NCBI RefSeq assembly: GCF_003606365.2 | Contig: NZ_CP031933.2 | Coordinates: 2,542,001 to 2,606,000, forward strand | DNA from: Companilactobacillus zhachilii | GTDB lineage: Bacteria > Bacillota > Bacilli > Lactobacillales > Lactobacillaceae | Reading direction: 5' to 3' | DNA length: 64,000 nucleotides | Part shown: in pieces, positions 34,438-42,740 of the stretch | Layout of the letters: every line of letters begins with the position of its first letter | Position numbering within the stretch: position 1 is the first letter of the stretch | The notes under the pieces: generated by a model | Seen by the model: the letters and a program-made list of their open reading frames with translations, nothing else | Told to the model about the DNA's origin: nothing | The model's database searches: none | Translations under genes and position numbers: made by a program

Positions 34438-35259
34438 TTAAGCGGTTGGAACCCCCAAAATCTTTAATGAGTAGAAAATAATTGAAAGAATTAAAAAGAT
34501 CCAAATAACACGACTTGAATTCATATGTTTTCTACCTAACATCCAGTACGCCAGCGCCACTAAAGCAATCGGAACTAAGGCTGGTAAAATTTGATCAAGC
34601 ACTTCTGTTTGAATATCCATAGTCTTTTTTCCAATTACTAACTTGAATGGAACGATAACTTTAACAACTGAAGGAATTAATCCACCAATAACTAAAACAC
34701 CCAATAGACTTGCAGACTCTGTTAAATTTTGGAGCATATTTCCCATGGAACCAATAATCTTTTTACCTTGTTTAAATGCAAATGGCATTTCAAATAGCCG
34801 CAAAATAATGATGGCACAGGCTACAAGCAACCAGAGAATAGCACCAATCGGATTTCCTTTTAACCCCATGTACGCGGCTAGAGAGCCCATAATTGTTGGT
34901 ATAACTGCTCCAAATAATGAATCTCCTACAGCTGCAAATGGTCCCATCAGACCTGTTTTAATAGCTGCCACTGCTTCTTTTGACTCTGTTCCTGCATCAT
35001 TTTGAATAGCTAAATCTACACCCATGATTGTTGGTAACAAAACAGGGCTGGTATTGAAGAATTGCATTTCCACACGCATCATATCTTTCAGAGCTTCTGG
35101 ATCATCTCCATAAAGTTTGTTCATAGCCGGATAAATAGCATGAGCATAAGCTAAATTCATCATTCTTTCATAGTTCCAACCAAGTTGTGAACTATACATA
35201 TACCTTAAATTGACACGTCTAATATCAGCTTTGGTTAATTTTGGACGTTCTTTAGTCAT
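34438..35259 (-). CDS. PTS EIID, mannose family (second system)
   Basis: A 273-residue EIID: LTKADIRRVNLRYMYSSQLGWNYERM at the N-terminus, then the GLMGPFAAVGDSLFGAVIPTIMGSLAAY channel segment. Start is MTKERPKL, with GGAGGGAAG upstream; the longer frame overlaps EIIC. It precedes the sulfatase, so this second permease may carry the sulfated substrate. Paired EIIC lies 13 bases upstream; no EIIA or EIIB accompanies it. Confidence 0.9.
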   Translation of the reverse strand: MTKERPKLTKADIRRVNLRYMYSSQLGWNYERMMNLAYAHAIYPAMNKLYGDDPEALKDMMRVEMQFFNTSPVLLPTIMGVDLAIQNDAGTESKEAVAAIKTGLMGPFAAVGDSLFGAVIPTIMGSLAAYMGLKGNPIGAILWLLVACAIIILRLFEMPFAFKQGKKIIGSMGNMLQNLTESASLLGVLVIGGLIPSVVKVIVPFKLVIGKKTMDIQTEVLDQILPALVPIALVALAYWMLGRKHMNSSRVIWIFLILSIIFYSLKILGVPTA

Positions 35260-35272
35260 TTTACTTCCCTCC

Positions 35273-36076
35273 CTATTCCTCTTCATCTTCGTCTTCATCA
35301 TTTTCATTACCATCAAAACCTACAGGTTGAGCAACCTTATTACTAATATTTTTGTAATAAATCATTGCAGCAATTAGCCCAACAATAGCAATCCCCATCA
35401 TAGGAATCTTTAAATATGCTGCCAAGAAGTACCCAACTATTAAATAAGGAGCAAACTTTTTAACTGGTAAATAATGTAGCAAAATTGCAATACCAACTAC
35501 GGGAAGTACCGCACCGGCCAGCTTAAGTCCGCCCATTAACCAATCTGGAGCATAATCAAGGACTAATTTTACAACACTATTACCAAAGGCCAAGGATAAG
35601 CCAACGGGTAACGCACGTGATAGTCCATACGGAATCAAAGTTAACCATGCATCCATACTCATTTTATTGTATTCACCACGTTCAACATGTTTATCTGCTC
35701 TGTGAGTAAAGTAAATAGCGATAAATCTTGCTAAAATATCTAATTGTACTAGTAGTAAACCTACTGGAACAGAAACCCCAATGGCAAATTCTATTCCTTT
35801 TCCACTTACAACACCTAGAGCTGTCCCAATAATGGCACCCGAAGCAAAATCCGGAATTGAAGCGCCACCAAAAGTACCAATACCAAGAACCATCAATTGA
35901 AGCGTAGCACCAACTATCAAACCAGTTTCCATATCTCCCATGATTATTCCCGCCAAAAATCCAGCAATAATCGGTTTACTTAATTGAAAACCTGCAAATA
36001 AGTATGCATCTAAAGCACATAATGTTGCTAAAATAGTGAGTAAAATTATTTGTATAACAGAAATATTAGATGCCAT
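35273..36076 (-). CDS. PTS EIIC, mannose family (second system)
   Basis: A 267-residue EIIC with several helices, the family opening AYLFAGFQLSKPIIAGFLAGIIMGDMETGL, the LMVLGIGTFGGASIPDFASGAIIG loop and a highly acidic tail (DGNENDEDEDEEE). GGAGGG precedes the ATG. It is the first gene of the EIIC-EIID-sulfatase-FGE-TSUP operon, downstream of a cre/LacI-like site and divergent from the LacI gene. Confidence 0.9.
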   Translation of the reverse strand: MASNISVIQIILLTILATLCALDAYLFAGFQLSKPIIAGFLAGIIMGDMETGLIVGATLQLMVLGIGTFGGASIPDFASGAIIGTALGVVSGKGIEFAIGVSVPVGLLLVQLDILARFIAIYFTHRADKHVERGEYNKMSMDAWLTLIPYGLSRALPVGLSLAFGNSVVKLVLDYAPDWLMGGLKLAGAVLPVVGIAILLHYLPVKKFAPYLIVGYFLAAYLKIPMMGIAIVGLIAAMIYYKNISNKVAQPVGFDGNENDEDEDEEE

Positions 36077-36100
36077 TTATAATCCCTCCAGTTTCATTTA

Positions 36101-36114
36101 TGAAAGCGTTTACC
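36101..36114. promoter_or_regulatory. cre/LacI-type operator between the second PTS operon and lacI
   Basis: TGAAAGCGTTTACC matches the cre consensus except for the last base. LacI-family proteins bind the same CG-centred core, so the neighbouring LacI regulator and CcpA are both candidates. Confidence 0.55.
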
Positions 36115-36272
36115 TTTCACTTAAATTTATACTGCAAAAATTACTAAAAATCAACAGAATTTTAGTAAACTTTTTCTAAATGAAATTATTTGAATTTGAA
36201 TAAACATCTAAAGTAAACTAATATCACTAATATAACTATTGTTGTAAATAATTCTGCAAATGAGGATTTATT

Positions 36273-37282
36273 ATGAGTACAATCAATGATGTGGCTACGA
36301 AGGCTGGTGTTTCCAATGCTACGGTATCAAGGGTTTTAAACAATGATCAAACACTCCAAGTAAGCCCTGAAACAAGAAAAAAATATTTGAAGTAGCAGAT
36401 TCACTAAATTACACAAAGTATAAAAAAAAGGTCCAAGCGACGGCTGGTACCATATCAGTCATTCAGTGGTATACACGTGAACAAGAAATAAATGACTTGT
36501 ATTATCTTTCCATTCGCTGGGGAGTAGAAAAGCGTCTTCGAGAAAATAATTACGAAATCCAAAATGTTTTCTCATATGACGAATTTGATTATAATAAAAA
36601 AATTGATGGAATCATCGCTATCGGAAAATATAGTTCATCTCAAATATCAAATCTAAAGTCTTTACACATTCCTTTAGTAGTAGTGGATTCGGATACTATG
36701 CGTTATGAAATTAGTTGCGTTATAACGGACTTTGACAGTTCTGTTTTCAAAACAGTCAGTCACTTTATTAGCAATGGTCATAAGAGAATCGGAATGATTG
36801 CTGGTCAGGAAAAAACAACCGACAATGAAAATATCTGCGATGAACGTGAATTATCATTTAAAAAGTATATGTCAATAAATAAATTACTAAATCCTGAATA
36901 CATATTTAAAGGACCATTTAATATTGACAGTGGATACGACCTTATGAATAAAGCGATTAAAAAGCTGGGGAGAAATCTCCCCACTGCTTTTTTCGTCGCC
37001 AGTGATGAACTTGCTGTCGGTGCAATAAGGGCATTAGAAGAACAGCATATAAGTGTACCTGATCGTGTCAGTATCATAGGATTTAATGGTTCCGCAATAG
37101 ACCAATATTTATCACCCAGTTTAAGCACTATAGACGTCGACAAAAAAGAAATGGGCGCAGACGCCGTCGACCTATTGCTTAAATTAAAGAACAAAAAATT
37201 GAAACATCCAGTTAAATTAACAATTGGAACAAAATTACTACTTAGAGAAAGTAGCAATTCTTTAAAAAATGAAGGATACTGA
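36273..37282 (+). pseudogene. LacI-family regulator, frameshifted in this sequence
   Basis: The helix-turn-helix (TINDVATKAGVSNATVSRVLNND) begins at a good GAGGA-ATG but runs into a stop at 36393. The periplasmic-binding-protein-like body continues in another frame to 37282 (GIIAIGKYSSSQISNL, HKRIGMIAGQEK, FVASDELAVGAIRAL). Adding one A to the A7 run at 36377-36383 gives RKKIFEVADSLNY and a 336-residue protein of normal LacI length. Divergent from the second PTS-sulfatase operon, it likely represses the island, as LacI-type RegR does in streptococcal glycosaminoglycan loci. Confidence 0.85.
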
Positions 37283-37369
37283 TTCAATGCTAATCTACGA
37301 CATGCAATTCAAAGTGTATCTATGATTAAAAGAATAAAAAATTTTACTAAATAAATGAATTTTTATACA

Positions 37370-37416
37370 AAAAGAGACTGAAATACGGAAAAGCCTTCCA
37401 TATTTCAGTCTCTTTA
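37370..37416. terminator. Bidirectional terminator between lacI and the aldo/keto reductase gene
   Basis: AAAGAGACTGAAATA pairs with TATTTCAGTCTCTTT, with an inner GGAA/TTCC stem; placed between convergent genes. Confidence 0.85.
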
Positions 37417-37481
37417 TATTTAATATAAATATTATCAAAAGAATTCATTAACACATCAGCACTTAATGCCCTTTTTAATTC

Positions 37482-38402
37482 CTATGGCAAATCATTACCA
37501 GCAGCAAAGTAAACGTCATACCATTCTTGTTTAGTTAACTCAACGTCTCCACCCTTAGCACTATCAGTGATATGTTCCGGATTCATTGTTCCAATCACCA
37601 CTTGAATATTAGCTGGATGTCTAAGAATCCAGGCAGCTGCAATCGCATTTTTACTTACGCTATACTTATCAGCTAACTCTTGTAAAATCTTGTTTAATTC
37701 TGGGAACTTATCATTGTTTATAAATGTTCCGGCAAACATCCCGTATTGGAATGGTGACCAAGCTTGAATTGTTACGCCCATACGTCTTGAAAATTCAAGA
37801 ATTCCACCATCATGATTGATTGAACGTGTATCGGTCATGTTAGTATGCATCCCGAAATCAATCATACCTGTATGCATGATACTAAATTGCAACTGATTGA
37901 TCATTAATCTTTGATCAACTGCTTCTTGAACTAATAAATACTGTTGAGGATTAAAGTTTGAAACACCAAAATGGCGAACTTTTCCGGATTTTTGTAAATC
38001 ATCAAAAGCTTCGGCCACTTCTTCTGGCTCCATCAATGGATCTGGACGATGTAGTAAGAATGAATCTAAATAATCAATACCCATTCTCTCCAATGATCCA
38101 TTTACAGCATCAATTATATGTTGTTTGGAGAAGTCATAACTTTTGCCAGTGATGATGCCACCCTTTGACTGAATGTAGATATCATCGCGGTTCACACCAC
38201 TTTGCTTTAAGGCAGCACCGAAAACTTTTTCTGAATCTCCGCCGCCATAAATATCAGCCGAATCAATATAGTTAATTCCGCTAGCCACAGCAACGTCTAA
38301 ATCATTAGCAGCCTGTTCTGGAGTCAAGCTGTTCATTCGCATAATACCTAGAGCCACAGCAGATGCCTGCCAATTTGTATCGCCAATATAAAGTTGTTTC
38401 AT
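37482..38402 (-). CDS. Aldo/keto reductase
   Basis: A 306-residue NADPH-dependent oxidoreductase of the YdhF-like branch. The catalytic tetrad is visible: Asp and Tyr in DSADIYGGGDSEKVFG, Lys in IQSKGG and His in SFLLHRPDPLM. The cofactor loop is in SKNAIAAAWILRHP and VVIGTMNPEHI. GGGAGG precedes the ATG. Single gene; substrate unknown (probably a broad-range carbonyl compound). Confidence 0.88.
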   Translation of the reverse strand: MKQLYIGDTNWQASAVALGIMRMNSLTPEQAANDLDVAVASGINYIDSADIYGGGDSEKVFGAALKQSGVNRDDIYIQSKGGIITGKSYDFSKQHIIDAVNGSLERMGIDYLDSFLLHRPDPLMEPEEVAEAFDDLQKSGKVRHFGVSNFNPQQYLLVQEAVDQRLMINQLQFSIMHTGMIDFGMHTNMTDTRSINHDGGILEFSRRMGVTIQAWSPFQYGMFAGTFINNDKFPELNKILQELADKYSVSKNAIAAAWILRHPANIQVVIGTMNPEHITDSAKGGDVELTKQEWYDVYFAAGNDLP

Positions 38403-38541
38403 TAAACTTTCCTCCCATATTTTATCTAACAGTTCAATTATTATGTGCTACTGATTATAAGTCAACTGAAAAGATTACGCTTACAATATTATCATTATAG
38501 TAATTCATCTTTTTGAGACTACATTTTTTCCTTCCTAAATT

Positions 38542-38575
38542 AAACAAACTCATAATTGTATGAGTTTGTTTTTTT
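38542..38575 (+). terminator. Terminator-like hairpin upstream of the azoreductase gene
   Basis: AAACAAACTCATA/TATGAGTTTGTTT with a short loop, then T5 on the plus strand. No plus-strand gene ends upstream, so it either ends an unseen short transcript or attenuates the next gene. Confidence 0.6.
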
Positions 38576-38623
38576 AATTCGATATATAATAGAAGTAAAA
38601 AATAGAAGGGGGCTTTCCTTAAT

Positions 38624-39265
38624 ATGTCAAAGGTACTCGTAATCTATGCTCATCCTGAAACTGCCAAGGGATCTTCAACCCATGAGCTTTACAAACACTT
38701 TATCAATTCATATACTGCCAAAAATCCTAACGACGAAATTATCGTCCACAACATTTCTGAATATATGCCGTTCAGATTGGATAAATTAGCTATTTCTATT
38801 TACAATAAAAATCTCGCCAAGAGTGACTTAACTCCTGATGAAATTCGTTTGAGCGAATCACGTGATAAATGGTTGGATGAATTTATTCACGCCGACAAAT
38901 ATGTTTTCGCTAACCCTATGTATAATCTCTTCATCCCTGCCGAAATGAAACGTTACATCGATATGATTATGCAAGCTGGTAAAACTTTCCATTATGATGA
39001 CAAGGGATTATCTGTTGGTGACTTACATGGTAAAAAAGCTATCCACCTACAATCAAGTGGCGGCAATTATCACAATGATCTAATTCAAAATGATGCCATG
39101 ATTTACGATTTAGGTGATCAATACTTACAAACAATGCTCCATATGATGGGGGTTGACGATTATTCCGCCGTATTCGCTGAAGGTATGGATAAAGACCCAA
39201 TGCACACAATCGAAATTCTCGATAATGCGTATGCTAAAGCTGAATTAGCTGGCAAAGAGTTCTAG
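38624..39265 (+). CDS. FMN-dependent NADH-azoreductase / quinone reductase
   Basis: A 213-residue flavodoxin-fold protein. VLVIYAHPETAKGSSTHELYKHF binds the FMN phosphate; FANPMYNLFIPAEMKRYIDMIMQAGKTFHY is the typical AzoR segment, and AIHLQSSGGNYHND closes the flavin site. It reduces quinones or azo compounds with NAD(P)H. GAAGGGGG precedes the ATG. Monocistronic with its own terminator. Confidence 0.85.
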   Translation: MSKVLVIYAHPETAKGSSTHELYKHFINSYTAKNPNDEIIVHNISEYMPFRLDKLAISIYNKNLAKSDLTPDEIRLSESRDKWLDEFIHADKYVFANPMYNLFIPAEMKRYIDMIMQAGKTFHYDDKGLSVGDLHGKKAIHLQSSGGNYHNDLIQNDAMIYDLGDQYLQTMLHMMGVDDYSAVFAEGMDKDPMHTIEILDNAYAKAELAGKEF

Positions 39266-39287
39266 TCAAACTAGAGCTCTTTTTTTG
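39254..39287 (+). terminator. Intrinsic terminator of the azoreductase gene
   Basis: AAAGAGTTCTAG/CTAGAGCTCTTT followed by T-run; the stem overlaps the last codons and the stop. Confidence 0.8.
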
Positions 39288-39330
39288 AATGCTATAATCA
39301 AGATACAACGTTATGAATTGAGGTCCAAAT

Positions 39331-40191
39331 ATGTCTACTGAACAAAAATCTATTTCTGCCGAAGTTATCGAAGCTATGAAGTGGCAAATAGATCATACTC
39401 AAAAACAAATTGCTTCATTAAAGAAAGCCGAAAAGCGAGTTGGAGATGCCGAAATATTACAAGTTAAAGGCACCCTTCTCAAAACATATGCTAATCAAAT
39501 CGATTTGAACAAAGGCTATGCTGTGTTACCTGATTATAGTCATCCTGGCAAAGATTTGACGGTTTACCTGGATAACAAGAAAACTATTATGGAAAATGCT
39601 GAGGAGTATTTCCACCAATATCATCGTGATAAACGCGGTCTAGATACGATTAAACAACATTTAGTTCAGGCCCAATCAGACCTCGCTAAACAATTAAAGC
39701 GTCAAGCTAACTTTAATCCTGACGATGAATCTCAAGCAAAAGTTGTCAAACAACAACTGATTGATGAAGATGCTATTAAGACAGAAATTTTACATTCATC
39801 TAAAGCCCCAGAACCAGCTCATCCCCGCCGTTTTTACACAACTGATAATGTTCTAGTTGAAGTAGGAAAAAACAGTGTCCAAAATGACCACTTAACATTG
39901 ACCGCTAAAAAAGACTACTACTGGATGCATGTTAGTGAACTGGCTGGCTCCCATGTTGTCATCCACAGTACTGACCCTAGTGAACAAACATTACTAGAAG
40001 CTGCCAGTTTAGCGGCTTATTACAGTAAAGGCCGTGGCTTAAAGCAAGTTCCAGTTGACGTTTTAAAAGTACGACAACTACATAAACCCAAAGGTGCTAA
40101 GCCGGGATTAGTGTTATTCACTGGTAAAGCTGATACCTTAACGGTCTATCCTGACGGTAAAATGGCTGAAAAATTAGCCGAAAAAAAATAG
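39331..40191 (+). CDS. Stand-alone NFACT-R domain protein (DUF814)
   Basis: 286 residues. A helical coiled-coil region comes first (~1-160, including TLLKTYANQIDLNKGYAVLPDY and an arm of KQHLVQAQSDLAKQLKRQ type). A C-terminal NFACT-R domain (~165-286) follows, with RRFYTTDNVLVEVGKNSVQND, the YYWMHVSELAGSHVVIHS core and AAYYSKGRGLKQVPVDV. Full RqcH/FbpA proteins also have an N-terminal NFACT-N/HhH part, absent here. It may bind tRNA or ribosomes, but a quality-control role is not shown. GAGGTCC precedes the ATG. Confidence 0.85.
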   Translation: MSTEQKSISAEVIEAMKWQIDHTQKQIASLKKAEKRVGDAEILQVKGTLLKTYANQIDLNKGYAVLPDYSHPGKDLTVYLDNKKTIMENAEEYFHQYHRDKRGLDTIKQHLVQAQSDLAKQLKRQANFNPDDESQAKVVKQQLIDEDAIKTEILHSSKAPEPAHPRRFYTTDNVLVEVGKNSVQNDHLTLTAKKDYYWMHVSELAGSHVVIHSTDPSEQTLLEAASLAAYYSKGRGLKQVPVDVLKVRQLHKPKGAKPGLVLFTGKADTLTVYPDGKMAEKLAEKK

Positions 40192-40217
40192 AAAAGCCAT
40201 TTGGCTTTTCTATTTTT
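40184..40217. terminator. Bidirectional terminator between convergent NFACT and alpha-glucosidase genes
   Basis: AAAAATAGAAAAGCCA pairs with TGGCTTTTCTATTTTT and a 2-base loop. It overlaps the NFACT stop codon and serves both strands. Confidence 0.85.
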
Positions 40218-40219
40218 GT

Positions 40220-41893
40220 CTATTTAAATAAGTAAACCTTACTTTCATAAGGGCGAATTTCCATATCTAAATCATCATCATAGTTACCAATCAATAACTG
40301 GCCCTTTGATTGACCATAATCTCTCGTCAATTCATCTTTAGTGAAATTACTGATAACAATCAGAGTTTTATCGTTATAACGACGCTTATATGCAAAAACC
40401 TGTTCATCCTCTGGATCCAACAATTCATAATCACCATAGATAATTAAATCACTATTGTGGCGCAAATCAATCAGCTTCTTATAGTAACTAAAGACTGATT
40501 CACTATCTTCAATTTGATTACGGGCATTAATTTCTTTGTAATTAGGATTTAACTCGAACCATGGTTTACCACTCGTGAACCCAGCATTCTTATTTTCATC
40601 CCATTGCATAGGCGTTCTGGCATTATCACGTGACTTATATGATAAATACTTCAACATTGAAGCCGAATCTACAATTTTTTCATCATCAACAAATTCATGG
40701 TAAGCATTTAATGATTCCAAATCTTCATATTGTGAAAGCTTCGTGTAATGAACATTGGTCATTCCTAGTTCTTCACCTTCATAAACATAAGGTGTCCCTT
40801 GCATCATGTGCAATGTCGTACCTAACATCTTAGCAGCTTTAACTCGATATTTAGGATCATCAGTTGCAAAACGAGAAACAGCTCGTGGTTGATCATGATT
40901 ATTCCAATATAAACTATTCCAACCCTTACCATTGAGTTCAGTTTCCCACTTACTCAACGATTGTTTCAGTTCAGTCAACTTAATCGGTGTATCATACCAC
41001 TTACCTAAACGTTTATCAGGGTTACCAGCCAACCCTACATGATCAAATTGGAAGACCATATTCAATTCATGTGAATCAAGGCCAGTATATTTAATGGCAT
41101 CTTCAGGAGTAGAATCTGGCATCTCACCAACGGTCATCACGTCATATTTGGAAAGAACCTTTTGATTCATTTCTTGTAAAAATTCATTCAAACGTGGTCC
41201 GTCAGCAACGACTTTCCCAACATCCGCATATTTTTCATCAGGTGCTTTAGGACCATCTGGTAGTCCAGCAGGCTTAGAAATCAAATTAATAACGTCCATT
41301 CTGAAACCATCGACGCCTTTATCAAGCCAAAAACGCATAATATCCCAGACTTCATCACGAACTTTAGGATTCTCCCAATTCAAATCTGGTTGACCGTCGG
41401 CGAAGAGATGTAAATAATATTGACCAGTCGTCTCGTCAAATTTCCAAGTTGAACCGTTAAAATAAGAACCCCAGTTATTTGGAGCATGCCCATCAACTGG
41501 ATCACGCCAAATGTAGTAATCACGATAAGGATTGTCCTTAGATTTCTTACTTTCTTGGAACCACTTATTTTGGTCAGATGTGTGATTAACAACTAAATCC
41601 ATCATAATTTTGAGACCTAAAACATGGGCTTCTTGGAGCATCTGATCAAAGTCATCCATTGTACCGTATTCGGGTTGGATACTCCGATAATCACTAATAT
41701 CATAGCCATTATCTTTGTCTGGAGATTTATAAATTGGGTTAAGCCAAATTACGTCGGCGCCTAAATCCTTGATATACGGTAACCGACTCGTCAAACCAGG
41801 CAAATCACCGATGCCATCGCCATTACTATCTTGATAACTTCTTGGATAAACTTGATAAACAACTGATTTTTTCCACCAATCACTGTATGCCAT
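40220..41893 (-). CDS. malL: GH13 alpha-glucosidase / oligo-1,6-glucosidase
   Basis: A 557-residue intracellular GH13 enzyme. MMDLVVNHTSDQN, the nucleophile aspartate in GFRMDVINLISK (~199), the acid/base glutamate in MTVGEMPD (~255) and NNHDQPRAVSRF are the conserved regions. The region-II residue pattern (V after the nucleophile Asp) is typical of alpha-1,6-acting oligo-1,6-glucosidases. It cleaves isomalto-oligosaccharides, panose or sucrose-like sugars to glucose. Single gene with AAAAGGGGG before the ATG and a perfect cre upstream. No transporter is adjacent. Confidence 0.88.
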   Translation of the reverse strand: MAYSDWWKKSVVYQVYPRSYQDSNGDGIGDLPGLTSRLPYIKDLGADVIWLNPIYKSPDKDNGYDISDYRSIQPEYGTMDDFDQMLQEAHVLGLKIMMDLVVNHTSDQNKWFQESKKSKDNPYRDYYIWRDPVDGHAPNNWGSYFNGSTWKFDETTGQYYLHLFADGQPDLNWENPKVRDEVWDIMRFWLDKGVDGFRMDVINLISKPAGLPDGPKAPDEKYADVGKVVADGPRLNEFLQEMNQKVLSKYDVMTVGEMPDSTPEDAIKYTGLDSHELNMVFQFDHVGLAGNPDKRLGKWYDTPIKLTELKQSLSKWETELNGKGWNSLYWNNHDQPRAVSRFATDDPKYRVKAAKMLGTTLHMMQGTPYVYEGEELGMTNVHYTKLSQYEDLESLNAYHEFVDDEKIVDSASMLKYLSYKSRDNARTPMQWDENKNAGFTSGKPWFELNPNYKEINARNQIEDSESVFSYYKKLIDLRHNSDLIIYGDYELLDPEDEQVFAYKRRYNDKTLIVISNFTKDELTRDYGQSKGQLLIGNYDDDLDMEIRPYESKVYLFK

Positions 41894-41948
41894 TAATTAA
41901 AATCCCCCTTTTAGTTATTACATCTATTTTAGGAGGATTAAAAGTTTA

Positions 41949-41962
41949 TGACAACGGTTTCA
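41949..41962 (-). promoter_or_regulatory. cre site upstream of alpha-glucosidase
   Basis: On the minus strand TGAAACCGTTGTCA matches the CcpA consensus at every position, ~55 bases before the start codon. Confidence 0.7.
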
Positions 41963-41987
41963 GCCATTCTGTTATCGGTCACATTTT

Positions 41988-42740
41988 TTAGTGACTTTCC
42001 ACCTTCCTATTTGCTTTACGATAAACCAAATAAGAAGTAACCGGTACAGTCAAAATAACTCCAATCGTACAAATCAACGTCGTCAAAATCTCGGCGACCA
42101 CTAGTTTATCATTCAAAATCTCGGTAAATTTATATCCTAACGAATGAATGACAAAGAACAACGAAAATGTTGAAGCAAAGAAATTAAACAGTAAGGTATT
42201 AGTTTGGGTATTCAAGATCTTATTACCTACAGAAAAACCGTCGTTAAAAATTTCTGATGGTGTTAACGTGGGTTTATTTTCGACAATTTCATTCAAACCA
42301 CTAGTAATGGCTACACTCGTTTCAGAAATAACGCCTAAACTATTAATAACAATAATTGAAATTGCCAATTGTGGATATGACAGTCCAGCCGCCAAAGAAA
42401 AGCCTTCCAGTTCATCCTGATTTTCTGCTGCCATACCTTGTGCACTGGCCCAAAATTCTAGTGGAATCGTAATTAACAATATTACGACCATGATCAACAA
42501 CGACGTTTTAAAAGCTGTAGTAGCAGTATTAGGATTATCAACGTTCATGTAAATCGCTACAACCAAAATAACCATGGCAATAATGCCGGTTGTTATTAAA
42601 ACATTGAACCCGTCAGCTATCAAAATTAATAACGCAATAATAGAAAAAACATTGATTCCCAGACCAAATAATAATGTGAGACCTCTTGTTCCTGTGACCA
42701 TCAACAATAAAACTACAAAGGTCAAAAATAAATACAACAT
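41988..42740 (-). CDS. YibE/F-family membrane protein (short)
   Basis: A 250-residue protein with about seven transmembrane helices. It shows the YibE/F features GVISETSVAITSGLNEIVENKP and a C-terminal IGVILTVPVTSYLVYRK. Its start codon overlaps the upstream gene's stop by one base (TAATG), so the two are translationally coupled. The family is widespread in Firmicutes; the cargo is unknown. A two-protein membrane complex is likely. Confidence 0.8.
   Translation of the reverse strand: MLYLFLTFVVLLLMVTGTRGLTLLFGLGINVFSIIALLILIADGFNVLITTGIIAMVILVVAIYMNVDNPNTATTAFKTSLLIMVVILLITIPLEFWASAQGMAAENQDELEGFSLAAGLSYPQLAISIIVINSLGVISETSVAITSGLNEIVENKPTLTPSEIFNDGFSVGNKILNTQTNTLLFNFFASTFSLFFVIHSLGYKFTEILNDKLVVAEILTTLICTIGVILTVPVTSYLVYRKANRKVESH

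Noticed and set aside
30448..37282. Prophage or integrative element carrying the glycosaminoglycan island
   Set aside because: No integrase, attachment repeats, tRNA gene or phage proteins seen at the borders.
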